DNA from: an uncultured Oscillospiraceae bacterium | GTDB lineage: Bacteria; Bacillota; Clostridia; Oscillospirales; Acutalibacteraceae | NCBI GenBank assembly: GCA_900552285.1 | Contig: URYV01000083.1 | Span: 1-6,760, forward strand | Reading direction: 5' to 3' | Length of the DNA: 6,760 nt | In this document: in pieces, positions 1 to 6,603 of the stretch | How the letters are laid out: every line of letters starts with the position of its first letter | How positions within the stretch are numbered: position 1 is the stretch's first letter | Notes under the pieces: model-generated | Told to the model about the DNA's origin: nothing | Seen by the model: only the letters and a program-made list of their open reading frames with translations | Databases searched by the model: none | Made by a program: the position numbers and the translations under genes

Positions 1-136
1 GAGGCAGTAAAAGAAGGGGAGGATGACTGATGCCTAAGGAATACACGGGGTTATTTTCCGAAAGGGAGAAATTATAAAAAAGGTGCCGGAGGAGCAGCTG
101 CTTTCCGAGCTTATGAGCGAAATTGATAAATTATAA
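1..136 (+). CDS. ispG: 3' end of ispG-like (GcpE) gene, frame disturbed at the window edge
   Basis: This is the C-terminal end of a probable 4-hydroxy-3-methylbut-2-enyl diphosphate synthase, the [4Fe-4S] enzyme of the cytosolic MEP isoprenoid pathway. From base 38 to the TAA at 134-136, one frame reads GIHGVIFRKGEIIKKVP, then EEQLLSELMSEIDKL. From my knowledge of the family, this resembles the end of clostridial IspG (GVIFRKGEII.KVPEE..). ispG lying just upstream of polC is also a familiar Firmicute order. Oddity: the same frame has stops at 8-10 and 35-37. The IspG-like GEA.KEAD segment seems to sit in frame 1 (EAVKEGEDD, then TGA at 28-30), so the two halves need a frameshift plus substitutions to join. 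Sequence error at a contig end is the simplest explanation, because the enzyme is normally essential. A real pseudogene cannot be excluded. The assignment rests on about 32 residues. Confidence 0.6.
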
Positions 137-151
137 GAAAGAGAATCAGTA

Positions 152-3100
152 ATGTCTACACTTGAATCGTGTTTTCAAAATCTAATCGACCCGCGGACAT
201 TTTGCGAAGATCTGCTTGAGGCGGAGGTTCAAAAAATAGAGGCCGACAGGGCAAAGAGAACCGTAAAGGCTTTTTTAAGGCTCGGGGCCTATGTGCCGTT
301 TTCCGATGTTCAAAAGGCCTGTCTTTCGCTGTCAAAAGCTCTTTCGGCGGAGGTGTTCTTCGATATTTCGGTTGACGACGAGCCCGACGAGCAAAGCGTT
401 CGCGACATTGCCCTTTTGGTCCGCTCGGAGAATCCCATGCTCGGAGGTGTTTTTGACGACGCGGTTTTTTCGGTTGACGACGTTGTAACGGTCACCCTTT
501 GCCACGGCGGAATGGACCTTATAAAGGCCTGCAAGGCCGGTGAAAAAATAGAAAATTACATAAGCAAATTTTTCAAAACCGAAATTTCGGTAAGATTTGA
601 CGGAAAAACCGAGCTTTCGGAGGGCGAAAAAAAGGAAAAAATCAAAGAGGTTCAAAAAAATATCGAACCGCCGAAGAAAAAGGAAGAAAAGCAGTTTACG
701 GGCACCCCGTCTGACGGACTTCCCGTTTATCTTGAGTCGGCATCTCCCGTGCTCGGAGGCACCATAAGCTCAAAGCCAATAAAGCTTTGCGACGTCTCGC
801 CAGATCAGGGCAACTGTACCGTTTGGGGCAAGGTGTTTTTGACAGATTCCCACGAGACAAGGGACGGCCGCTCGGTTTTTTATAACATTTCCATAACCGA
901 TAAGACCGGTTCATACACCATAAAGGCGCGGGTTCAGAAGGACTCGGCCGAGCACAAAGTCTATGAGGAAAAGCTGAAAAAGGGTGCCTGCCTGCTTGTT
1001 AACGGAACGGTGAACTACGACACCTATGCGCGGGAAAATATCATAACTCCGAGGGCGATTTCTCTGCTTAAGGAGGTGCCTCTCGACGACGGCTGCGACA
1101 AAAAGAGGGTGGAGCTTCATCTTCATACCAATATGTCCCAAATGGACGGTATGACCCCCGTGTCAAAGCTTATTAAAAAGGCTTATGCGCTTGGGCATAC
1201 CGCCATTGCCATAACCGATCACGGCGTGGTTCATTCCTTCCCCGAGGCGGCTCAGACCCGTTCCGACATTGTGAAAGGCGGCGGGGACATCAAGGTGATT
1301 TACGGCGTCGAGGCCTATATGATCCATGATGACCAACACCCGAGCATTATTGCAAATAAGAAAAATATCCGCCGTTACCATTTTATAATTTTGGTTAAAA
1401 ATCAGACGGGACTTAAAAATCTCTACAAGCTGATTTCCATTTCTCACATAGATAATTATCATGTCCGTCCGCTTATGACGATGAGCAATTTAAAGCAGTA
1501 TCGCGAGGGGCTGATATACGGAACGGCCTGCGAACAGGGCGAGCTTTTCGACGCCGTCGTCGACAAAAAAAGCGACGAGGAAATTGCCGAAATTGCGAAA
1601 TTCTATGATTATCTGGAAATTCAGCCGGTGGGAAACAACCGTTTCATGCTCCGCAAGGATACCCTCATGAACATAAAGAACGCCGAACGCAGAGAACGAC
1701 TTCTTGAAAAATATAAGGACCTTAACACCGACGAGGATCTTCAAAATCTCAACCGCAAGGTCGTGGAAATGGGAGAAAAGCTGGGTATGCCGGTCTGCGC
1801 CACCTGCGACGTGCATTTTATGGACAAGGAGGACGCGATTTTCCGCGCCGTTTTAATGGCGGGGCAGAAGTTTGACGATGCCGACAATCAGCCTCCTCTT
1901 TACTACCGCACGACTGCCGAAATGCTTTCCGAGTTTGAATATCTCGGAAGCGAAAAGGCCGAAGAGGTGGTCATCACAAACCCCAATAAAATCGCCGACA
2001 TGATCGACGTGGTCGAGCCGCTTCCGTCGGGAAGCTTTCCCCCTTCGATCGAAGGCTCCGAGCAGCTGCTTCAGGACATTACCTGGAAGAGGGCTCATGA
2101 GATTTACGGCGAAAATCTGCCCGAAATCGTCGAAAGCCGCCTTAAAAGAGAGCTTGATTCAATCATCGGAAACGGCTTTTCGGTTATGTACATTTCGGCG
2201 CAAAAGCTGGTTAAATTCTCCGAGGACAACGGTTATCTCGTCGGCTCGAGAGGTTCGGTCGGCTCCTCCTTTGCCGCCACGATGGCGGGAATTTCCGAGG
2301 TTAACCCTCTCGCTCCCCACTATGTTTGCCCGAAATGCAAGCACAGCGAGTTTATAACCGACGGCTCCTATGGTTCGGGCTTTGATTTGCCGCCGAAAAA
2401 TTGTCCCGAGTGCGGAACCGACATGAGACGCGACGGACACGACATTCCCTTTGAGACCTTCCTCGGATTTAAGGGCGACAAGGTTCCCGATATTGACCTT
2501 AACTTCGCCGGAGAGGTTCAGTCGAAGGTGCATAAATACACCGAACAGCTTTTCGGAAGCGAAAACGTTTTTAAGGCCGGAACCATTTCCGGTGTTGCCG
2601 ACAAGACGGCCTACGGATATGTTAAAAAATATGAGGAGGAAAGAGGACTCAACCTTTCCAATGCCGAAATTTCCCGTCTTGTGGACGGCTGCGTGGGAGT
2701 GAAACGCACCACGGGTCAGCACCCCGGCGGAATGGTCGTTGTGCCGAGAGAATATGAAATTTATGATTTTTGCCCGGTTCAGCGCCCTGCCGACGACGTT
2801 AAATCCGACACAAAAACCACCCACTTCGACTTCCGCTCCATGCATGATTTGCTGCTGAAGCTTGACGAGCTCGGACACGATGTTCCCACCATTTATAAAT
2901 ACCTTGAGGACAACACCGGCATTTCGATTTCCGACGTGCCCATGTCCGACCCGAAGGTCATGAGTCTTTTCGAGTCCTGCGAGGCTCTCGGGGTAACGCC
3001 CGAGCAGATCGGCGTCCCAACGGGAACCCTTTCCATGCCGGAACTCGGAACGCCCTTTGTGGTTCAAATGATTGTCGATTCCAAGCCCAAGACCTTTACC

Positions 3101-3928
3101 GACCTTCTGCAGCTTTCGGGCCTTTCCCACGGAACCGACGTTTGGCTGGGAAACGCCCAGGATCTGATTGCCCAAAACATATGCACCATTTCCGAGGTTA
3201 TCGGAACACGAGACAGCATTATGGTTTACCTTATGCACAAGGGTCTTGACCCCTCCATGGCGTTCCAAATTATGGAGATAGTGCGAAAGGGCAAGGCTCA
3301 CCAGAAGCTGACCGAGGAGCATATAAATGCCATGAAGGAACACAACGTTCCTCAGTGGTATATAGATTCCTGCTTTAAAATCAAATACATGTTCCCAAAA
3401 GCCCATGCCGCCGCATACATGATAGCGGCGCTGCGGCTCGGTTGGTATAAGGTTCATCATCCCCTTGAATATTATGCTTCCTATTTCACCGTCCGCGGCG
3501 GAGATATAGATGCCGCCGTGCTTTCCGGCGGGCTTAAATCGGTTCAGTCGAAAATGCGCGAAATCGAGCGCAAGGAAAAGGAAAAAACCGCCTCGGCCGT
3601 GGAAAAGAGCAGCTATGTCACATGGCAGATATTAAATGAAATGCTGTGCCGAGGCATAGAGGTTCTTCCTGTTGACGTATATAAATCAGCGGCGAAAAAA
3701 TACGTCGTGGAGGACGGCAAAATAAGAATTCCCTTTAACGCCGTTCAGGGACTGGGCGAAACCGCCGCCATTTCTCTCGAAAAGGCCGCCAAGGAAGGCG
3801 AATTTCTTTCGTGGGACGACATAAGGGAAAAGACCTCTGTTTCCAAAACAGTTATGGAAACGCTCGGGGAGCTCGGAGCTCTCCGTGACATTCCGAAGAG
3901 CCGCCAAATGAGCCTTTTCGGTATATAA
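152..3928 (+). CDS. polC: DNA polymerase III alpha subunit, PolC type, lacking the inserted 3'-5' exonuclease
   Basis: This is the replicative DNA polymerase of low-GC Gram-positives, acting at the fork with the beta clamp. Domains in order: N-terminal domain (about 1-150), Lys/Glu-rich linker (150-185), OB fold (about 205-305), PHP domain (about 318-560), then palm, fingers and C-terminal parts. Visible motifs are GSRGSVGSS (698-706), zinc cysteines C726, C729, C751 and C754, catalytic PDIDLNF (D780, D782; third Asp probably D893 in THFDF), GVKRTTGQHPGG, and KYMFPKAHAAAY (1078-1089). A clamp-binding QMSLF lies at 1252-1256, close to the C-terminus. PHP metal ligands H323, H325, D332, H357, E387, H410, C460, D553 and H555 are all present. 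Family members are usually about 1430-1470 aa. Here only ~18 residues (391-408) separate YGVEAY from YHFIILVKN, where the exonuclease with its FDxETTGL motif normally sits, and no such motif occurs elsewhere in the protein. The start ATG is preceded by a modest GAAAGAGA ribosome binding site, 15 nt after the upstream stop. Confidence 0.97.
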   Translation: MSTLESCFQNLIDPRTFCEDLLEAEVQKIEADRAKRTVKAFLRLGAYVPFSDVQKACLSLSKALSAEVFFDISVDDEPDEQSVRDIALLVRSENPMLGGVFDDAVFSVDDVVTVTLCHGGMDLIKACKAGEKIENYISKFFKTEISVRFDGKTELSEGEKKEKIKEVQKNIEPPKKKEEKQFTGTPSDGLPVYLESASPVLGGTISSKPIKLCDVSPDQGNCTVWGKVFLTDSHETRDGRSVFYNISITDKTGSYTIKARVQKDSAEHKVYEEKLKKGACLLVNGTVNYDTYARENIITPRAISLLKEVPLDDGCDKKRVELHLHTNMSQMDGMTPVSKLIKKAYALGHTAIAITDHGVVHSFPEAAQTRSDIVKGGGDIKVIYGVEAYMIHDDQHPSIIANKKNIRRYHFIILVKNQTGLKNLYKLISISHIDNYHVRPLMTMSNLKQYREGLIYGTACEQGELFDAVVDKKSDEEIAEIAKFYDYLEIQPVGNNRFMLRKDTLMNIKNAERRERLLEKYKDLNTDEDLQNLNRKVVEMGEKLGMPVCATCDVHFMDKEDAIFRAVLMAGQKFDDADNQPPLYYRTTAEMLSEFEYLGSEKAEEVVITNPNKIADMIDVVEPLPSGSFPPSIEGSEQLLQDITWKRAHEIYGENLPEIVESRLKRELDSIIGNGFSVMYISAQKLVKFSEDNGYLVGSRGSVGSSFAATMAGISEVNPLAPHYVCPKCKHSEFITDGSYGSGFDLPPKNCPECGTDMRRDGHDIPFETFLGFKGDKVPDIDLNFAGEVQSKVHKYTEQLFGSENVFKAGTISGVADKTAYGYVKKYEEERGLNLSNAEISRLVDGCVGVKRTTGQHPGGMVVVPREYEIYDFCPVQRPADDVKSDTKTTHFDFRSMHDLLLKLDELGHDVPTIYKYLEDNTGISISDVPMSDPKVMSLFESCEALGVTPEQIGVPTGTLSMPELGTPFVVQMIVDSKPKTFTDLLQLSGLSHGTDVWLGNAQDLIAQNICTISEVIGTRDSIMVYLMHKGLDPSMAFQIMEIVRKGKAHQKLTEEHINAMKEHNVPQWYIDSCFKIKYMFPKAHAAAYMIAALRLGWYKVHHPLEYYASYFTVRGGDIDAAVLSGGLKSVQSKMREIERKEKEKTASAVEKSSYVTWQILNEMLCRGIEVLPVDVYKSAAKKYVVEDGKIRIPFNAVQGLGETAAISLEKAAKEGEFLSWDDIREKTSVSKTVMETLGELGALRDIPKSRQMSLFGI

Positions 3929-3937
3929 AATCTTTTT

Positions 3938-3944
3938 AAAGGAG
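3938..3944 (+). promoter_or_regulatory. Ribosome binding site of the dockerin protein gene
   Basis: AAAGGAG lies 6 nt before the ATG at 3951 and fixes that start. It sits inside the 22 nt gap after the polC stop. This leaves little room for a promoter and suggests that the gene is read from the polC transcript. Confidence 0.8.
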
Positions 3945-3950
3945 ACCCGA

Positions 3951-5234
3951 ATGAACGGAAAATTCAAAAAGTGTGTAAGTATGGTGCTTTCGGCCGTCGT
4001 CGTTTTCATCTTTATGACGTCGCCCGCAAGCGCTCAGACAAGCGAGGAGCAGGAGTTCGACCTGCTCGGCTCTCTTTCGGCCAAATATGAGTCAAACGGC
4101 AATCCCGGAGCCATTTCAAACGGTTCGGGCGACGCAGGCGGCCCCTCCTACGGAGCCTATCAGTTTCCGAGCTATCAGGACGGCCCGAGAACCTTTGCCT
4201 ATTGGCTGATTTACGATTCGAAGCTTGACCCCGCCGTCGGCTGGCGCCTTATAGACGCCTATGAGACCGAAAATGCCTACGGAGAAAATTTCAACAGGGA
4301 ATGGAGAGTTATTGCCTCCGAAATGCCCGACTATTTTCTCAAGCTTCAACGGGCTTATGTGCGTACAAAATATTACGACCCCGCCGCAGCGGCGCTCAGA
4401 GGATTGGGACTTGAAATCGACAATTATTCCATAGCTTTCAAAAATGTTGTTTGGTCCCAAGCCGTTCAGCACGGAGTGGGCGGAGCGACAAATGTTTTCA
4501 AGCGCGCCTTTGAGTCGATAGGCGGTTTTGAGGGCAAAAGCGAGCCGGAGCTTATCCGCGCCGTGTATCACGAATCGGGCATAACCGGCGACTATGAGGG
4601 CAACAAGATGTATGACAGCTCCTCGTCCATTGTAAGAGATTACGGGCTTGACGGCCAAACAATGAGATATTTCGGCGGCTGTTCGAGTGCGATACAGGCA
4701 GGCGTCTGGCTGAGACTCAATGTCAATGAGCTCGGCGACGCACTCGCCATGTATGATAAGTATAAGGATTCCGTCCCCGAGCCGACTCCTTCCGACCGTA
4801 AAAAGGTTGTTGCCGCCACCCTTGCCCACATCACCGACGGCCGCACTCAGGTCAACATAAGAACCGGTCCCTCCACCGACAGCGCGGTGATTGTCGCCAA
4901 GGACGGCGGGACGCGCCTCGCCATAATCGGCAATAAAGAGGGCGACTGGTTCCCCGTCAGATTTGAGTCGGGCGGCAGGGTGTTCGACGGATATTGCCAC
5001 AGCGACTATGTCACCATAGATTTTAACAGCCTGACCGTCCTTCTCGGCGACGCCGACGAAAACGGAGCGGTTACTCCCTCCGATGCGCTCATGATTCTTC
5101 AAAACAGCGTCGGAAAAATCGAGTTTACCGCAAAGCAGTATTATGCCTGCAACGTTGACTTTGTCGGCGAGGTGACCATGGCCGACGCCCTGATGGTGCT
5201 TCAGATGTCGGCCGGTGTTATCGATGGATTTTAA
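3951..5234 (+). CDS. Secreted lysozyme/chitosanase-like protein with SH3b and type I dockerin domains
   Basis: This is a 427 aa exported protein. Residues 1-28 form a signal peptide: a Lys-rich start, a hydrophobic core (about 10-22) and an ASA|Q cleavage site. The mature N-terminal domain (about 35-270) contains YESNGNPGAIS (46-56), GDAGGPSYGAYQF (60-72) and VVWSQAVQHG (166-175). I recognise this pattern from the lysozyme/chitosanase-like domains in phage lysins and VgrG C-termini, with E47 the candidate catalytic acid; this link is from memory. A short Pro-rich linker (275-282) leads to a bacterial SH3 domain (about 290-357, with VNIRTGPSTDSAVI), which commonly binds peptidoglycan. The C-terminus (362-425) is a type I dockerin with two duplicated segments. 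The first Ca loop is D367/D369/N371/T375/D378. The second is N401/D403/V405/T409/D412, with a non-liganding Val at position 5. A dockerin implies docking to a cohesin scaffold. Peptidoglycan is the likely substrate, but chitosan-like or other glycans remain possible. Confidence 0.85.
   Translation: MNGKFKKCVSMVLSAVVVFIFMTSPASAQTSEEQEFDLLGSLSAKYESNGNPGAISNGSGDAGGPSYGAYQFPSYQDGPRTFAYWLIYDSKLDPAVGWRLIDAYETENAYGENFNREWRVIASEMPDYFLKLQRAYVRTKYYDPAAAALRGLGLEIDNYSIAFKNVVWSQAVQHGVGGATNVFKRAFESIGGFEGKSEPELIRAVYHESGITGDYEGNKMYDSSSSIVRDYGLDGQTMRYFGGCSSAIQAGVWLRLNVNELGDALAMYDKYKDSVPEPTPSDRKKVVAATLAHITDGRTQVNIRTGPSTDSAVIVAKDGGTRLAIIGNKEGDWFPVRFESGGRVFDGYCHSDYVTIDFNSLTVLLGDADENGAVTPSDALMILQNSVGKIEFTAKQYYACNVDFVGEVTMADALMVLQMSAGVIDGF
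5044..5225 (+). repeat. Duplicated dockerin segments inside the secreted protein gene
   Basis: Two copies of a Ca-loop plus helix unit are visible at protein level: GDADENGAVTPSDALMILQ (residues 366-384) and CNVDFVGEVTMADALMVLQ (400-418). The shared core is G.VT..DALM.LQ. This internal duplication is the hallmark of type I dockerins. The second copy has a weakened Ca-binding loop. Confidence 0.8.
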
Positions 5235-5243
5235 TTTTTGCCG

Positions 5244-5266
5244 CCGCCTTAAAAAGGCGGGCGTTT
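5244..5266 (+). terminator. Weak hairpin, possible terminator after the dockerin gene
   Basis: CCGCCTT (5244-5250) pairs perfectly with AAGGCGG (5254-5260) around an AAA loop, 9 nt after the stop codon. The following GCGTTTATT is a poor T-tract. It could be a leaky terminator, a processing site or an mRNA 3'-end stabiliser. No convincing promoter is visible between it and 5310, so the downstream pair may depend partly on readthrough. Confidence 0.4.
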
Positions 5267-5295
5267 ATTACGGCGTTTTCGAATAAATTCAGTTT

Positions 5296-5302
5296 AAAGG
5301 AG
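5296..5302 (+). promoter_or_regulatory. Ribosome binding site of the PNPOx-like gene
   Basis: AAAGGAG lies 8 nt before the ATG at 5311. It is the same consensus as before the dockerin gene, and it supports this start. Confidence 0.8.
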
Positions 5303-5310
5303 TCTTTGAC

Positions 5311-5703
5311 ATGGAAGAAGTATGCAAATTTCTCAAGGAGGCCGAAACCTATTTTCTCGCCACCTGCGACGGGGACAGTCCCCGCGTCCGTCCTTTCGGA
5401 ACGGCTCATATTTTTGAAAACAAGCTTTATATTCAAACCGGCAAAAGCAAAGAGGTCTCAAAGCAGATAGCAAAGAATCCCAAGGTTGAGATATGCGCCT
5501 TTAAGGACGGAAAATGGCTGCGCCTTTCGGGCGAGCTTTGCGACGACGACAGGAGAGAGGCGAGGGTCTCCATGCTCGAGGCCTATCCTGAGCTGTGCTC
5601 GATGTATGACCCCGATGACGGCAACACGCAGGTGCTTTATTTTAAAAATGCCAAGGCGGTTTTCAGCTCCTTTACCGAAGCGCCGAAAACGGTGGAATTT
5701 TGA
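5311..5703 (+). CDS. Pyridoxamine 5'-phosphate oxidase-like split-barrel flavin-binding protein
   Basis: This is a 130 aa cytosolic protein of the PNPOx-like split beta-barrel superfamily. Members bind FMN, F420 or haem and include small redox enzymes of unknown substrate. Supporting features are a helix followed by TYFLATCDGDSPRVRPFG (13-30), then HIFENKLYIQTGKSKEVSKQI (33-53), NPKVEICAFKDGKWLRLSGE (56-75), and a C-terminal strand (QVLYFKNAKAVFSS, 107-120). The ATCDG..PRVRPFG and LYIQTG.SKEVSKQI.KNP patterns are typical of the short clostridial family. It is far shorter than true PdxH (~210-220 aa) and lacks the PdxH C-terminal region, so pyridoxal phosphate synthesis is not implied. Its stop overlaps the start of the Sir2 gene (TGATG), which indicates translational coupling. 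The physiological substrate cannot be read from sequence. Confidence 0.85.
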   Translation: MEEVCKFLKEAETYFLATCDGDSPRVRPFGTAHIFENKLYIQTGKSKEVSKQIAKNPKVEICAFKDGKWLRLSGELCDDDRREARVSMLEAYPELCSMYDPDDGNTQVLYFKNAKAVFSSFTEAPKTVEF

Positions 5704-6443
5704 TGGACGATACCCGAAAATTTGCCGAGCTTATAAATTTAAGCAAAAAGATCGTGTTTTTCGGCGGAGCGGGAGTTTCCACCGAAAGCGGCCTAAAAGA
5801 TTACAGAAGTGCCGACGGAATTTATTTCACGGCGCAGAATTTCGGAAGGCCGCCGGAGGAAATTTTGAGCCGCGACTGTTTTTTTCAAGATCCGGAGCTT
5901 TTCTATAAATTTTACCGAGCCTTTTTTCTGCAAACCGCCGAGCCGAATTTTACCCATGAATTTCTTGTAAGGCTTGAAAAAAGCGGCAAGGATGTTACGG
6001 TGGTGACCCAAAACATCGACGGACTTCATCAGGCGGCGGGGAGCCGAAAGGTTTTTGAACTTCACGGAACGACCTCGAGCTACACCTGTACCGAATGCGG
6101 TAAAAAATACGGCCCAAAAAGAATAAAATCGTCGCCGGAAAACATTCCTAAATGCGACTGCGGCGGAATTTTAAAGCCGGATGTGGTGCTTTACGGCGAA
6201 CAGCTTTGCCAAAAGACCGTAAACGGAGCGGTTAAAGCCATTTCCGAGGCCGACCTTTTAATAGTCGGCGGAACCTCCCTTGCGGTTTATCCCGCCGCCG
6301 GGTTTGTAAGGTTCTTTTCGGGGAATGCAAAGGTTCTTATAAATCGGGACCCGACTCCCTTTGACAAATCGGCGGATCTTGTTTTCCATGCCTCACTGGG
6401 GGATGTTTTTTCGAACGTTTCAAGGTTGATTTTTGCGGTTTAA
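5703..6443 (+). CDS. cobB: Sir2-family NAD-dependent protein deacylase (sirtuin)
   Basis: This 246 aa cytosolic enzyme is predicted to remove acetyl or other acyl groups from protein lysines using NAD+, releasing nicotinamide and O-acyl-ADP-ribose. The Rossmann motif GAGVSTESG (22-30) is followed by LKDYRS (the usual IPDFRS), then TQNIDGLHQ (102-110), catalytic H121 in FELHG, zinc ligands C129, C132, C151 and C153, KPDVVLYGE (158-166), and GGTSLAVYPAAG (189-200). All core catalytic positions are intact and the length is normal. I chose the ATG at 5703, which overlaps the upstream stop. An in-frame TTG one codon earlier (5700) is less likely. No strong Shine-Dalgarno is visible because the start lies inside the upstream gene end, so translation probably depends on coupling. 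The acyl preference is unknown. The symbol cobB is used in the generic bacterial sirtuin sense. Confidence 0.93.
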   Translation: MDDTRKFAELINLSKKIVFFGGAGVSTESGLKDYRSADGIYFTAQNFGRPPEEILSRDCFFQDPELFYKFYRAFFLQTAEPNFTHEFLVRLEKSGKDVTVVTQNIDGLHQAAGSRKVFELHGTTSSYTCTECGKKYGPKRIKSSPENIPKCDCGGILKPDVVLYGEQLCQKTVNGAVKAISEADLLIVGGTSLAVYPAAGFVRFFSGNAKVLINRDPTPFDKSADLVFHASLGDVFSNVSRLIFAV

Positions 6444-6452
6444 AGCGAATAT

Positions 6453-6492
6453 AGCTTCAAAAAGGTTGCTTTTTGAAGCTTTTTTTATTTTT
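6453..6492 (+). terminator. Strong intrinsic terminator after the sirtuin gene
   Basis: AGCTTCAAAAAG (6453-6464) and CTTTTTGAAGCT (6469-6480) form a perfect 12-bp stem around a GTTG loop. It is followed directly by TTTTTTATTTTT. It lies 9 nt after the sir2 stop and ends the PNPOx-sir2 transcript, isolating spo0A. There is no matching A-tract on the left side, so it should work only on the + strand. Confidence 0.93.
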
Positions 6493-6539
6493 AAAAACAA
6501 TATTGTCATAAAAAAATTACAAAAATTTGGTAAAACATC

Positions 6540-6571
6540 TTGAAATTATTAACAATTTATGGTAATATAAT
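6540..6571 (+). promoter_or_regulatory. Probable vegetative promoter of the spo0A-like gene
   Basis: TTGAAA (6540-6545) is spaced 17 nt from TAATAT (6563-6568). An overlapping perfect TATAAT lies at 6566-6571, but at 20 nt spacing. The whole 6493-6588 stretch is much richer in A/T than the genes around it, which fits a promoter region between a terminator and a ribosome binding site. The sigma factor and start site are inferred. I did not see a clear sigma-H consensus. Confidence 0.6.
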
Positions 6572-6588
6572 GACACCAAACAAAAAAA

Positions 6589-6595
6589 GAGGAGG
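6589..6595 (+). promoter_or_regulatory. Strong ribosome binding site of the spo0A-like gene
   Basis: GAGGAGG lies 8 nt upstream of the ATG at 6604. It is close to a perfect anti-16S match and decides the start over the longer overlapping frame that begins at 6540. Confidence 0.88.
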
Positions 6596-6603
6596 CAAAA
6601 TAA

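Noticed and set aside
28..34. TGA as selenocysteine or TAA as a recoded codon in ispG
   Set aside because: There is no selenocysteine-type context. The disruption also needs a frame change, so simple recoding would not restore the IspG sequence.
366..482. 15-bp direct repeat (366-380 and 468-482) in polC
   Set aside because: It encodes the similar short peptides SVDD in the N-terminal domain. Two copies with no further periodicity are best explained by coincidence or codon bias.
2159..3460. Long open frame (433 codons) on the - strand inside polC
   Set aside because: It lies fully antisense to strongly conserved polymerase motifs. Its translation shows no recognisable domain, and the openness is a by-product of polC codon bias.
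4116..5102. Open frame of 328 codons on the - strand opposite the dockerin protein gene
   Set aside because: The + strand has a signal peptide, SH3b and dockerin with a good ribosome binding site. The antisense frame shows no recognisable domain or start signal that I could identify.
5486..5908. Arg/Cys-rich open frame spanning the PNPOx-sir2 junction
   Set aside because: Its composition is typical of an out-of-frame shadow, and it overlaps two well-supported genes.
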